From Liolophura sinensis (Eukaryota > Mollusca > Polyplacophora > Chitonida > Chitonidae), in the NCBI RefSeq assembly GCF_032854445.1, contig NC_088300.1:59802984-59866983 (forward strand): a stretch of 64,000 bases of DNA, given 5' to 3'. The stretch's first letter is position 1, and every line of letters begins with the position of its first letter. The translations under genes and the position numbers were made by a program. Under the pieces are notes generated by a model. The model made no database searches. It was given only the letters and a program-made list of their open reading frames with translations, and was not told the origin of the DNA. Shown here piece by piece: positions 37,133-49,240 of this stretch.

Positions 37133-37475
37133 TTCATCGAGTTGAATTTGATCGCCACGCTGGATATATGTTGAAATCAAATAGCACCTGAGATACATAT
37201 ATTATTATCAACAATTTCCATACTAGCATGGTACGCCATTTGAAAACTGGTTTCACTCATTCTCCTACAACATACCTTGCTCCTTTCCTACATCGCTGAA
37301 AACTGTTGAAGGCATCACTTTGCATGATTCCGTCCCATTTTCGTACTTCATATATTTTCTTTGGTTCTTTGGTGGTTTGCGTACAACGGTAGAAATTGGC
37401 TTTGCGATTATTGAACTGGAACGTCTATATTGGTTGACGGCTTGTTTGCAAATGTCTGTAATAGATTCATACATG
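37133..37475. repeat. Dispersed repeat pair, copy 2
   Basis: Homologous along its length to 661-1000 in the same orientation, with many substitutions and small indels. Shared anchors include 'tttcactcatt', 'atcg.tgaaaac', 'tatattggttgacg' and 'aatgtctgt'. Confidence 0.6.
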
Positions 37476-39037
37476 CAGAGTATAGCTCTTAAAACCTACT
37501 CCATGAATATGACTTGCTGAAGGCGTTGATTCCTATATTAGGTGCCCATTCCACAACGCGATTATTGACATAAAATCTCTATAATACGTCAATTTGTTTG
37601 TACTTCAAACTTTTATATATTTATCTTAACATAACTTATTAAGCGTTTCCAAATTCAACCCATATAGTCTTAAAAGGGTTTAAAGAATTTTCAAATTTGA
37701 ACTCTACAGTCAAATTTAACTTCGTGGAATCAACCCATCCAAGATGGAATCAAGGAAAACGTTGTTTTCTTCGCAAAGTCAAGATTATCTGCACACTCAC
37801 ATATCCTGAACAATTATATATCGCGCGTCAGCACAGGCAACATCTATAATGCCTCTACTGCTTTACCAGGGAAACAAATATTAGTCGTTTCACTTCCGAC
37901 ATCTGACCCACACATTTATTTTATCGACAAAAATAAGTAGATCCTGGATATAGCAAGATGGTAAATTCGTGTTCGTGAATTAGAAATCAGTACATAATTC
38001 GGATAAGGCATGTTTGCATAAACCATGTAGCGAAAGGTTTCAATCAACATGGATGTTAGATTCAGCATAGAAGTATATTTGAGTTTATACTAGTGTCATA
38101 TCTAATATTGCGAATATATATAAATACATGGTGGTTTCAAAAGAGAGAATAACACAACACTTATTAACGTAAAGCATGCGAGTGAGTGAGTGAATTTGAA
38201 TATTTGGCGTTTTCCAAGCCCAAATAGGGATGATTAAAGTAAAACATATCCTTTAAGATTGATATATTATAATATTATAACAAGCGGAAAGTCGCAATAT
38301 GGCTGCAACATTCACCATATAGGATTTCGTTTCGTCTTACGACAGGGGGCCCATGAAGGTTAAGGGATACGACGTAAAAAACTAGACCGGCCAACCGACA
38401 GACGGATAGACCGAAGGACAGAATGGCCGACTTGTAGAACTACCACTGAAAACATATAATTTCATTTCGGACGGGCTGAGGCCTTATATAAGGAACTACA
38501 TCAGGCACAGATTATTTTGTTACAGGGGAACATGATTTAAACTAGTAAAAAGTTTAAATATTAGATGCTAATTCAATATCATACAATATAAATCCCCTCA
38601 CTATATATCCCCATGTCTGTGTTGTATTCCTGTTAGCATGAAGTTGGCTATGCATTTTTCTTTTCATTTCATCGAATTTCCTCTGGAAACTTCATATTTA
38701 CTGTTATCCAAACGGCCCTATTTCCGAATATAAATGTTTGTCCATTCTTTACACACTTTATGCACGATATACCAAGTATATAACATTCTTAAATTTGTAC
38801 ATTCCACAATACCATAAATAGTTTGGGAGTGCTCCATACATGTAGCGAAAAAGATATGCGGCGACTTTTCGTTTACAATAATTTTAGCAAGCGTAGATAT
38901 GCTAAAACATAAAACTTGACGCTTTTCATTTCAGCAGGTTTTAGTTTTCCTTTTTACATTTTCAGAACACCTCACTTTCTTCTCCATGGTAATGCAATGT
39001 CTTTTAATGCCAACACCATATGTAAAAAAGATCAACT

Positions 39038-39127
39038 GATTGATTGGTTCTTAACGCCGTGGTCAAGAAGTATTCTGTTACACGATGGTGGAGTCATCAG
39101 AATGCCCGGAGTAAACCATCGACCTTA
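39038..39127 (-). mobile_element. tRNA-derived SINE, eroded 3' part
   Basis: 'gattgattggttcttaacgc', 'cgtggtcaagaagtattctg' and 'atgcccggagtaaaccatcg' keep the order of the SINE tail and body in minus orientation. Confidence 0.55.
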
Positions 39128-39199
39128 TAGAAAGAAGTAATCATGCACTATGTAGGTACGAGTGTGGGTTGTTCATCCCTACTTCATCTTAATTTATCT

Positions 39200-39270
39200 T
39201 TTTAATTTATTGGCGTTTTCGATGCACCGTATCGAAGAACATTTCACCTGTATATGATTGCTGTAAGGTT
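39200..39270 (-). mobile_element. tRNA-derived SINE, eroded tail
   Basis: 'tttattggcgttttcgatgc' and 'gaagaacatttcacctgtat' are diverged versions of the SINE tail. Confidence 0.4.
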
Positions 39271-41028
39271 TTTGTTTGTTATTTAATTGAGTGGGGTTTT
39301 ACACAAGACTCAGGGATATTTATAAAAAAAAACTGACAGAGCCTGCACGAAACTTGCATATCCTCCCTGGTAGCAAAATACCTGTCATGTCTCTCATGCA
39401 GATATGTAACTTCACTTTGTGAAAAAAAAACTTATTTCTCTTGACTGTATTAGAAATATAATTTCTTTAATACAATCAGGCCGTTGGTGAAAGCCAATTT
39501 TCTTCTTCTCGGTATTTATTTATTTATTTATTTATTTACTTATATGAGACGCCAAGACGTTGTTTAACGCCATGCATACTCAAGAATTTTGAAACTAAAA
39601 TTCACATTGCCAGATGAAGTTTACATTTCAGGTTAACTGTAAGGACAGATATATTTGCACTGCGTTTTAAAGCGGAATATCCATGCGTACAGGCAACATA
39701 TCCATGGAGCAGCCAGTGAGAATCCTATGTAGACCGAAACTTGCGAAGATATATACAAGTAGCTTTCACTCACTTATAAAATAGACAATATTAAAATTAA
39801 ACAATATTACTGGCAATTCAAATTAATAATTTACAGCGTTGAAATGACATTTTTTTACGAAAAACATAATTATCTTTTTTTTAATGTTTTCATTATTCAT
39901 GTATATAGAAACAAATTATTTCTCTTTTAACGTGACCATTCTACTGGATTCTGGTTAAGAGTACTTCAGAAGGGCTGGACATTTGTATATCATTGAAACT
40001 TCCCATGTTAACACTCTAGATCCGAAAACTTCGTAACTTTTGTCACGTAAGGAACAAACTTTGGGCTGTCTGTTTGCTGTGGGGTAGGTTGGAGTGCTGC
40101 ACGCCTCTGTCCGCCAGTCCCACAGCCGGAAAGGTTTTAATTGCTCGGAAACAAGCACATCACGCCGTTTCCTTCTGGCAGTCCCAGATCTCTGTAGTAC
40201 TTTGGAGTTGTTGACATACAATCAGCTCGCAGTCCTAAATTCTTTTCCAAGGCTGTTTTCTATATTGATAATTACTAACTTATAATTTACAATACCCGGA
40301 TATCACATGAAACATACATTTATATCCGTCTACTCTTATTCGAGAAAAATGATACAAATTGTCAACAGATACGATTTAACAACTCGAAGAAACACACTTA
40401 TCTGCGACTCACAGAATAAGTTTCATGTAATTTTATATTTGAGTTTTATATTAAACTTTGTTGGTGCGGAATGGAAAAACCATTAAGAAGGTCCGGGTTC
40501 TGAACAAATAAATGATTACTATCTCATCTTGGCTGACGATTGGCTATAATTTTAATAACGTAGACCATTCCACGTCACTAATAAGGATACGCGCACGATT
40601 TAAAGTAGAGGTCGAAATTTATGAGTTAGAGAAAAATAGATCGGAGAAAGAGATAAACTGAAGTTTGGTTTATTCGAAATGATTTTGCTGATCAAAATTG
40701 CATCATATAACATGAAAGTTTACCATGTACTTAGTTACGGTTAAACAACAATCAAATATATATTAAGCACTTATATATACAACAAATCTAACCAACAAAT
40801 CCTAAACAGATACATGGACATGTGCATTTAAACTGGAACGACTCACAACAATAGCTAGTTAGTTTACATATTTTTATAGCTTTTAGACTCGAATACAAAT
40901 CCTGGAAAGAGTATCCACGTTTGTGTCCACATATAAAGGAAGATTTTTATAAAATTTGCTAGACTTTGAGAAGATTAACATTACTCAATGTTCATGATCA
41001 GCCAATGTTTTCTTATAGTTTTATTCAC

Positions 41029-41465
41029 TTATACACATGCCACTGCATCATGTACAAATAGTAATTTGGCTTCAGCATGGTTCTGATGAAACATGCTCGC
41101 GTATAAAGGATGGAATTTAGCATCTCCACCTATGGCATCCAGTAGCCATATTTTCCCATGGGAGTCTTGTGTTCTCAGAGGAATGAGTATTTCATTTGCA
41201 CCCTGTCTTGGTCCGGCAGAAGAACCTATGTCTTGAGGCAGTTTTGTCGATTCTCCTTGTTGTCAAGATAAAACACCTGAGCATTGGCCGGTTTGGGGAG
41301 TGGGAATGTTCTTAGGCACTTAGATGCTATATGCCCAGGGTAGGATATTCTCGGCTGTATATCTCTCCCCCGGACATGCTACGCTCTCGATGAGAAGCTA
41401 TCGGGTAACCAGAATACCTTTGGCCATCACAGCACAGAACATAAACAAACCAAGTGCTGGAATGC
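41029..41465 (-). pseudogene. Decayed coding-like stretch, unidentified
   Basis: Three protein-like minus-strand stretches follow one another in three frames: about 45 codons ending in a stop at 41327-41329 (contains YPIASHRERSMSGGE), about 30 codons around 41316 (contains FPLPKPANAQVFYLDN), and 77 stop-free codons from 41262 down to 41032 (contains ILIPLRTQDSHGKIWLLD) with stop at 41029-41031 and no leading ATG. Overlapping frame switches suggest an eroded gene or transposon protein. I do not recognise the family, and chance open frames cannot be excluded. Confidence 0.3.
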
Positions 41466-41910
41466 TACTTATTACACACTGTCACGAAAACTGACTTTCT
41501 GCTCTGTAAAGAAAAAGACAACCACAAATAATATTTCACTTGTTCATTGAATTTTGCCAAAATGTAGACATTTTCTACGTTCTTTAATTCTGTCTATATA
41601 TGATTGGTGAATTCCAAGAACGAAGTATTACAATGAAATGGGATTCATCCATTTTTGTTAAACATGGACAGCGTATACATCTTCCAGACATCATTTAAAC
41701 ACTTGTGCTCATATTTCTCATTTGATCTTCAATTAGTGCATGTAGGCGTCGGAAATGAGTCTTGCGATTCATCATCTTTAATCATACTTTTTTTTCGGTT
41801 GACAAGAAGTAAATGATTCTAAACTTTGAGGAATACCTCTCAGATGTAGCGGATTTTATTTGTCTTGACTTTGTAAAATTGGATTTTTGTTTAAGGTTGC
41901 ACTAAAAAAT

Positions 41911-42068
41911 GGTAGCCAAATTGTATGGGTTGAGGGTTTGTGACACACGTGACTGGTGCAAAGCAAACAGTTTTGTATAGTACACTTCATGGTAGCCATA
42001 TTGTATGGGTTGAGGGTTTGTGACACGTTACTGGTGTAAAGCAAACATTTTTGTACAGTACACTTTAT
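41911..42068. repeat. 80-bp tandem duplication, two copies
   Basis: Copies start 'ggtagcca.attgtatgggttg' at 41911 and 41991 and differ at only a few positions, so the duplication is relatively young. No coding role is seen. Confidence 0.9.
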
Positions 42069-42160
42069 GTAAGACCACACATACATGAGACCCATCAGCC
42101 ACTTTCATATCAGCCAGGCCCCGTGCAAAAATAAAGCAGTAGAATGTTGAAAACTGCCTG

Positions 42161-42396
42161 GGCCCAGTTGTTCGAAAGTGTATAAGCTAATCCTGGTATT
42201 AAGCCATATTTTATATTTAAATTTTTAGCCAAAATCAGCAGCCAGTGATGCTCTCTAAAGTCAAAGTGAAACAGCAGCAGTTTTAGTTCATACGGAACGT
42301 AATGTTTCAAAATTTTTGAATGCTAAGTACAAAACTGAAGACTTGGCTTAAACTTAAATCTGGTATTATGTCTTAAACCAGTTTTGAGCAACTGAT
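42161..42396. mobile_element. MITE-like element (236 bp), related ends to that at 3090
   Basis: The left end 'ggcccagttgttcgaaagtg' and the reverse complement of the right end (atcagttgctcaaaactgg) are imperfect inverted repeats, and 'tggtattaag' and its complement recur inside. A 5-bp GCCTG sits at 42156-42160 and 42397-42401 as a possible target duplication. Confidence 0.55.
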
Positions 42397-43992
42397 GCCT
42401 GTATACCAGAATGGGATTGAACGGTTTGAGGGTTGAAAGGCAGGCATCTTAGCCATACGACCACCCCTGCTCCTGTAAGTGATTTCACATGCGACATCAT
42501 GGCTAACTGAACATTTTTCTGTTAACTTACAGCAAGCTTCTCTGTTAGTGTATGAAAATGTTAGTGTATAATTAAAAAAGCCTTGTTACAAAATTAAACG
42601 GTTGAATGAATTAAACGGTAAATGAAAACATTTATAGTGAAAATTACGTTTTATCATCATGCACCTATTAACCGCATGACTGTGTACCTTCAAAACATAA
42701 TACTTAACAATATAATATGCGCATATGAAGTGCATGCGTATGAATATAGTTTTCAAACAAAAAGCTCGAGGTATTGCTATCTGTTGATTTTAATTGTACA
42801 TATATAGTGCACATCCCGTTCTATGGAGAGTTCGAAGCAGGGTACACAATGTGGTATTAAGGGCACACTTACCAAGGGAAAGCCTGGCCGTCCATGAAGC
42901 ATTTATAATGTCTGGTATAAAAGTAACACTTTCGGATCCATCTTGTCTTTAGAGTATCACACGAATGAGTTCGATTCCTGATTAACCTGGTAGGTCACAT
43001 GAAATCACCCGACACAAAATTAAATAATACAATTTTTAAGCTAGCATGCAGCGTATATGTGTATATATCCGAGATGAGCAGAATTTATCGTTATTCGCTG
43101 TGTTCATGGAATGCACATGATTCGTGGCTTAACACCTGTGTTATCGAGTGCTCTAATAGATGTTCCCTAGGATGTATGTATATATAAACTAATATTTATT
43201 CGAACACACCCTACACATGGTTCACTCCCGTTTGATTACAGTGATCAAACATCCTATATTGGGGAGGTCCGACAACTGGGCCTTCACACCCGAATTCAAG
43301 TGTCCTATACCGTTTTGATCTCCCGATGTCAGTGATCTACTGAGTGATATCCCATGCTCTGGTATTGTATTCCATGAATTTTAATCGGGTTAAACTTGAC
43401 TGTTCGAGACTGGATCACCCGTCTAAGGTCAACATGGCGGCATGATCCGCTAATGGCCTTTATTGGTGTATTTACTCTAGATCGTGACAGACGGGTCAAA
43501 TTTCTTTCGTTTATCGAAAGTCACAGACCCACACATAGCCTGGACTAAAATCGGACCGCTTCCTGCATGTGGATAACTTCAGCATGGATAAGGTCTATCC
43601 GAACGCAAGTTTCCTGGAAAACTGAGATTAGATTGAAGCTATGCCTATACAGCCATACTAACAAACAATTTCATCATACAATAATGCAAGATTATTGTTG
43701 TAATTTTTTTTCTAAATTATAACAGCATTGACTGCGCTGTAAACTCGAGTGTTTATTTTTCTTAAGCATACACATAACTGTCCAAGTGAGACAGTCCGAC
43801 TATATGCATAATATAACCAGTCCAAGCATATGAAATATTAAATGTTATGTTCATCCTTTACTTGATCAAAGGAATCGGCCAAACAACAAAACCTGCGATG
43901 TTAAAAACAAGGAAACTATTGAACCGTTTTTGGCTTAAGATATTTTTATTTCATTTGCATATAGAGGGTATAGTTCTCATGTGTCACTGTTT
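42397..43992. other. Intergenic sequence
   Basis: No gene or repeat recognised. Confidence 0.4.
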
Positions 43993-44077
43993 TGTAACGT
44001 TGTCATAAAGTAACGTTATCGTAAAGTAACGTTATCGTAAAGTAACGTTATAATAAAGTAACGTTATTATAAAGTTG
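43993..44077. repeat. Short tandem repeat, ~16-bp unit (taacgttatcgtaaag)
   Basis: About five units each carrying the palindrome-containing word TAACGTTA or close variants; the last two units diverge. Confidence 0.85.
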
Positions 44078-44128
44078 TATATGCTAGTTTACTTAGCCAG
44101 AAATCATCACCTGCTGTTATGTGTTTTT

Positions 44129-44198
44129 CGCGTTACACAGTTTCACCATGTGTTACACCGTTTCACCACGCGTTACAAAGTTTCACCGTGTGTAACAT
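44129..44198. repeat. Short tandem repeat, 20-bp unit (cgttacacagtttcaccatg)
   Basis: Three to three and a half units of 'gttaca.agtttcacc.tgt', starting about 50 bases after the 16-bp repeat. Confidence 0.85.
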
Positions 44199-45571
44199 CT
44201 AGCAATTACAGTTAACTTAATGAAGTTGCAGTTTAAATTATTTTCAGTTTACAAGAATATTTTTTATTAAAGTGAATACTGTATACTTTTACGCTGAGGA
44301 GTTGCGAATGGAAGAGGTCAAGAGAAGGAACTATTTTTTGGTTACGTCCTTCCCTTTGCACCTGTTTGTTAAACAGTCTTGAAAGATGCCGCGCCCGTCA
44401 CATTAATTCCAAACGTTCCCCTTCCACAGTGTTAATGTCAAAGTTTTATACTTGCTTCACAGATAACACTACCACGACAGTTTTCCAAGACATAGGGTGA
44501 AATATACCATAGGGCCATACGCTATAGTTAATTGTCTTACTGTTTGTTGAAATGCAACTTTACTTCACGAACACTACCCCTGAAATTCAATTATGTGTTT
44601 AGTATTGAAATGTCTAATATGACTTACCTTATAAGGCAATTGATTTGAACGCATGAATTGTCTGAAACTAGCATGGACAAAATTGAAAATATTTAAATTC
44701 AGTTCTAAGGTCATGTATAATACTACCAGTAAAGCGAATGCCTGAGACAGCTTATGACCCATGTGTCAGATCTGGCTTTTTAAAAGAAAGAAATGACTAG
44801 ACACGACGTAACTGTAGAAATTTTTTTAATCCTTCATTGAAAAGATGTCAGGTTTTCCGTCAATCCTCAGAGGCAGGATGACAATTTAACCGACGTGGAT
44901 TTGTTAGGAACCCAGTCGGTGAAACTATTAGCGTCAAGTCAGAAAACCAACCCGGAAAATCGCTAGACAGTCGAGGATGGAATAATATTAATTTTCTCTA
45001 AGTAATTTATTTACGTGTTTTATTCCGGTGCGATTATAAACTGAGTGTAACAGCTGACTGGTGATCGGTGGTAGTGAGCCCGCCGTACACAGAGCCCAGC
45101 CCTGGGGCCGAGACTTGCATCAACCAACTCCCGCCCGTGGCGTCCTCACGTCTCGAGCTCCCAACAAAACTACATTTAGGATGACAGGAAGTGCAGTTCT
45201 ATTTGTTATAGAGACTGCCAAGAAGAGCTAGAAACAAAACTTCAGACAGTTTGCTGGCAAACTCTGCGGGAAATGGCTTGGATTCTCCAGGGATTGAGAA
45301 TAACCACGACACGAAATGCGTGAGGTAAATCGTGAGTGTCTGCCGCGCAGGCATTATACAGTCAGGCGTCTCGCAGGCTTTATCGAAAAGCTGACATCGG
45401 CGATCCCCTAAATGTTTGGTACGAGTTGTAACCTATCCACGTCTCTGTAGGTCTAAAGGACGACTACAGAGAGAGGGCTTCTAGCAAGTGGCCCAGCAAG
45501 CGTGTAACGAAGTAGAAGGAAAAGCAGCTTGCTAGGTTAAAACAAACTTTCATCGAAAAGTGAGTCCGAAG
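44199..45571. other. Upstream flank of NK4/Nkx2-5
   Basis: AT-rich to about 45.0 kb, then GC-richer (about 45.06-45.5 kb), with no coding frame recognised. CAAGTGG at about 45487 resembles an NK2-protein site, which would allow autoregulation (inference). Confidence 0.4.
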
Positions 45572-45602
45572 TATTTAAACAAACTGGTACTGCTCTCAGT
45601 CA
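45572..45602 (+). promoter_or_regulatory. Candidate core promoter of NK4/Nkx2-5
   Basis: A TATA-like TATTTAAA at 45572-45579 is followed at 45596-45601 by TCAGTC, which matches the invertebrate initiator; spacing from the TATA to the initiator A is 26 bases. It lies about 680 bases before the start codon in a GC-richer segment. The implied leader would contain upstream ATGs, for example near 45642, so another start site or a spliced leader is possible. Confidence 0.25.
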
Positions 45603-46278
45603 GATCCAAGAGTACTTGCTCGAGCGTTATTGTTCAACGCAATGGTGATAATCTTTGAACAGATTTTTTCACTTGTTCAACATTCTATTAAGTACTATCA
45701 ACTTCAGTAGTGAAAGGCCTGAAGTGGCTTCCTTTCGTCCACACATATACTACAACTTTTCCACTTATGATCTAGGATACCCACTCGACGCGTTTAATTT
45801 TCTCTCCATAGGAGAAACAATGAAAGTAGAAAAATGTACTTGAATGCATATTGCAAGATAAAATCAACAATTTGTGAAATGACCAGGGCATGTTAACAAT
45901 GATCACGGTCTCCACTGGTATTAATATTAGGGCAGGACTAGCTATCCTTTCGGCTCAAGTTTCAACTCGGTGTTCACTATAGGCTTACATGTCGTAGTAA
46001 AGTAGGAGGGACTTGCTTGCTGAAGCGGATGCCGACTGCGCGATGGGGGACCGCACACAGATGAGCGAGACTTTCCATTGGTTCTCCGCCAGAGCTGCAT
46101 ATGAAATAGCGATTGTAAAGATACGTCAACCTTCTAATTACCGCGATCACTAAACACCGTATACTCGAGTTTAAAAATCCTGCATCCCAGTACCTGGTGT
46201 CGCTTAGCGCCTGTTGAGTTCGCAATTACACAAGAGTGACTTACTGTAGTACTATTAAGTGGTTTCTAGGGTGGAAAC

Positions 46279-46714
46279 ATGTACGCAACCCATGCTGCTT
46301 TCTCCACTCCGTTTTCAGTGAAAGACATTTTAAACTGGTCCGAAGCTCCCTGTGGACTTGACTACCATACAAACATGAATTTCGCTCCCTCTGGGAATTT
46401 CAATATGGACACTTCACGATTTCTGACACCGGACATGCAGCAGGCTTTCAGCGTGCAGCCCATGCCACACAACCCTTCCTGTCTGTACGGGGGAGGCACC
46501 CCACCCTTGCAGCAACAACAACAACATCACCAGGCTCTGCAATCGCAGTCGCCAATCTACACCAACCTGTCGTATAGCCCCCCTTTGGCTGGCCTGGGTG
46601 CTTCCGTGAAGGAGTACGACTTCAGCGGTCATGTGCTAACACCCACCTCGGCCGGTGCCCCGATCAACTCTCTGGAGGACACCAGCAACCAGGAGGAAGA
46701 CTCCATTGAAAAAA
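46279..46714 (+). CDS. Nkx2-5: NK4/tinman/Nkx2-5 class homeobox protein, coding exon 1
   Basis: Residues 1-145 plus the first base of codon 146 of a nuclear homeodomain transcription factor; in animals studied this class specifies heart or visceral/pharyngeal mesoderm. Seen: a TN (EH1-like) motif F12-S-V-K-D-I-L-N19, the Groucho/TLE-binding peptide of NK genes; a Gln/His stretch at about 78-85 (QQQQQHH); a Pro/Ser/Thr-rich stretch; and an acidic end (EDTSNQEEDSIEK). The start is firm: an in-frame TAG lies at 46267-46269, four codons upstream, and A is at -3. The donor gtaagt is at 46715-46720. The Gln tract suggests some length polymorphism. The intron between the TN exon and the homeobox exon matches the usual two-exon layout of vertebrate Nkx2-5. 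Confidence 0.95.
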
Positions 46715-48932
46715 GTAAGTGATTCTGAAAGGGCCTCAAGAGCCGTTCGCCCTGCGCCAAGCACTCGTACTTAACGGAATGCACACATAAGTACTATCCC
46801 ATCTACACTTTACATCGACTCTCAGATGAGACCAGCTTGATTAAAGGCCGTGATGAGTCAAATGCCACTTCTCTTCCGTAAGTGCGTGGCAAGTATACAT
46901 AAGTGATGTTATAGATCAATACCGATTGTGGGTTATCCCTTAGCATTCGGGCCTACTCTTGTCACTTCAGACCTCTTCAGTTTTCACGTGTTATATCCCC
47001 TTTACAACCTTTTAATGCCCTGTTGTATAAAACTGCCTGGTTTGTGTGCCAGTGCTCATTGTCGTGCTCACTTAAGTCAGTATGAAAAGTCATAGAAATG
47101 TGTTATGTATGCGCTTAAAGTAATAAGGATTTAGGTTCATCTCGCCTTGGCGGTGCACGTAAGCTCCGGCAATACCAGCTTGTGGAGTTACAAAAAGCTA
47201 AGCTGAAAAGTAGATACATGTATAGCCGATATCATGCAGGTAAGCAGTTCATACAATCATCTTTCCGTGACATATTTTGTTATATCAAAGATACGGAATC
47301 TAACTTTAATGTACGGAGAGCCAAAGTTTCATGACTAGATATATATGGCTTCCTGAAGGCGGTTGACGAGAAATTGACATAAGAGTAACATTCGTCATAC
47401 TACGATGAATAGTTCTTTTCTTTTTTTCTTCTTGATGAAAATGATAAGTAGTTGCGTTGCTGTGACATGCATGTAGAACAAAGTACATATGAAAGACTCA
47501 AAAGTCCGCTACATTAGGTCCACGCTGGAAAAACAATCGATAATGACGTCAAAGACTTCGCATAGAATCCCAGCTTCTGTCTCAATGTATCTGTTATCGG
47601 TGTATGCGCATTATTCTACAAAACTTTCCGTATATATTTCTCAATTCTCTTGTCTATTTCTTACGTTTTTGCTTTATTTTCCATCAGAAGACAAGGATAG
47701 ATCTCATCATTAGGTAATATAAACTTCCACGCTTGTCTTTTGATGCGTTAATATGAAGCAATCTTCAGTCGAATTGATTTTCTTATAGATTTATTTGTTG
47801 TAAAATTCTCTGCGTTTTCCTTGAACATGCATCCTATAGTGTCTGTCTACTATTGCTTTTGATGCTATCTTATAGACTGTGTTCAGAAAACTCAAGCGCT
47901 GTTGCTGGTAAATTGTGTTGTTAGAAATTAGCCCATAGCTTCTTTGACACCGGATGAAATCTTCCAAGGTTTACCATGTTTAAAAAGCAGCTAAATTTAT
48001 AACTAATGTACAGTGGCATTCAGATACGTTCGGCTGATAGAAGATGCCGTTTTGCAGGGAATGAAAGAACCGTTAAATCCCATGTGGTCGAATGATACAG
48101 TGCACCAAACCACATGCTGGTACAGACAGTGACAGGGTTGCTCATGTCCCCGGGAGATATGCGTGTTGGGTTAACTTCTTCGCAATATAGCTGATGCTCT
48201 TCAGCTGATGCATAAAGGCATGTGCTCGCTGACTGGCAAAAATTTGGTAAATTTGAAACAAACTGGTGAATTTTGTTTATCACGAGCAGCTAATTAGTGT
48301 AGAATGTCTGAAATGTGGTCACAGCAACATGAGCTGACCGGACAGGAAACAGTGGGGCTCGGCTAGAAGCATGCTAGTAGGATTGAAACATGGGACTTGA
48401 GAGTTCACTTCATCGTGACGGCGTGATGCAGGGACCGGATGAATGCGAGAAATCGAAAGGATGCCAGGGTGTTTTGTTCTGTCCTGTCTGAGCTAAAACG
48501 GAAGGAAAGCCCACGTCCGATTTGTAATGATATCTAGGTTATCTTCATAAACATCTGCACGGCTGCTCTGTCCAGGGATTACCGCAATGTTTCAGTGGGC
48601 GTAAACATGTTCATGTAACTGGGCATGCAGCATGCACACTGTAAGGATATTTTGAAATGGACCCTTTGCAAACGAAAAATATGTAGGCCGAGAAGGAATA
48701 TACTAATTTCGAAATCAATTTCACATTATTGTTTTTAATACTTAAGATCATTTTTTCCTAATGAACAAACTTCACAATATAGAAAAGCTCGGAAAAGAGC
48801 CTCGTGACTGCTAAATCAATGAAACTATTCAAATATGTGTGCCGAATGTAAAACATTCTCTTATGGCTGACAGAAAATAGAAGCTGTGTTTTTGTTGAGA
48901 TAGGCAAGCCTTAGCTGGTGTCCGTGTGCAGT

Positions 48933-49240
48933 GTCTCAGATGTATATGTGATGCCTTTATCATTACCATAAGGCCGTCTGTCAATTGTTTGGCCGTGGAC
49001 AGTCTACACGTTCGCGGCAGAAATGACGGCCAACGTCTAGACGCGCGACACCAGATAAAGCTCTCAGACCGCTGTCTTTACCAGATCGGCCTTAAGGCGA
49101 TTACAGTCAGAATAAACAAAACAGTTGAGGAGAGGTTTACTGAGCTAGTTTGCCCGTGAACGCCACCTGTACAGAAAACAAGAGAGGAATATAGATTTCC
49201 GCGTTTGATTAAGATGATAGATCTCTGTAAAAAGGGTTAT
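48933..49240. promoter_or_regulatory. Candidate SMAD/GATA enhancer in the NK4 intron
   Basis: A GC-richer island 2.2-2.5 kb past exon 1. It has GTCT/AGAC 4-mers near 48933, 48976, 49002, 49035 (palindrome GTCTAGAC, 49035-49042), 49066 and 49074, plus GATA-type sites at 48958 (TTATCA), 49053 (AGATAA) and about 49215-49240 (TGATAG, TTATCA). Known tinman and Nkx2-5 enhancers combine Smad and GATA inputs; function here is inference. Confidence 0.35.

Larger units (their letters stand above)
37476..41028. other. Intergenic sequence with eroded SINE fragments
   Basis: No gene recognised. Eroded minus-oriented SINE 3' ends lie at 39038-39127 and 39200-39270, with a further (TTTA)n-led trace at 39515-39590. 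A tail fragment of the second SINE-like family is near 38170. The minus frame at 39955-40221 has no recognisable domain. Confidence 0.4.

Noticed and set aside
39955-40221. 88-codon minus-strand frame with protein-like stretch (LKPFRLWDWRTEA)
   Set aside because: No domain recognised, no splice context and no second copy found; not enough to call a gene.
48926-49159. 77-codon plus-strand frame in the NK4 intron as an extra exon
   Set aside because: The known two-exon structure already joins in frame to a complete protein; the frame has no recognised domain and no matching splice sites were identified.
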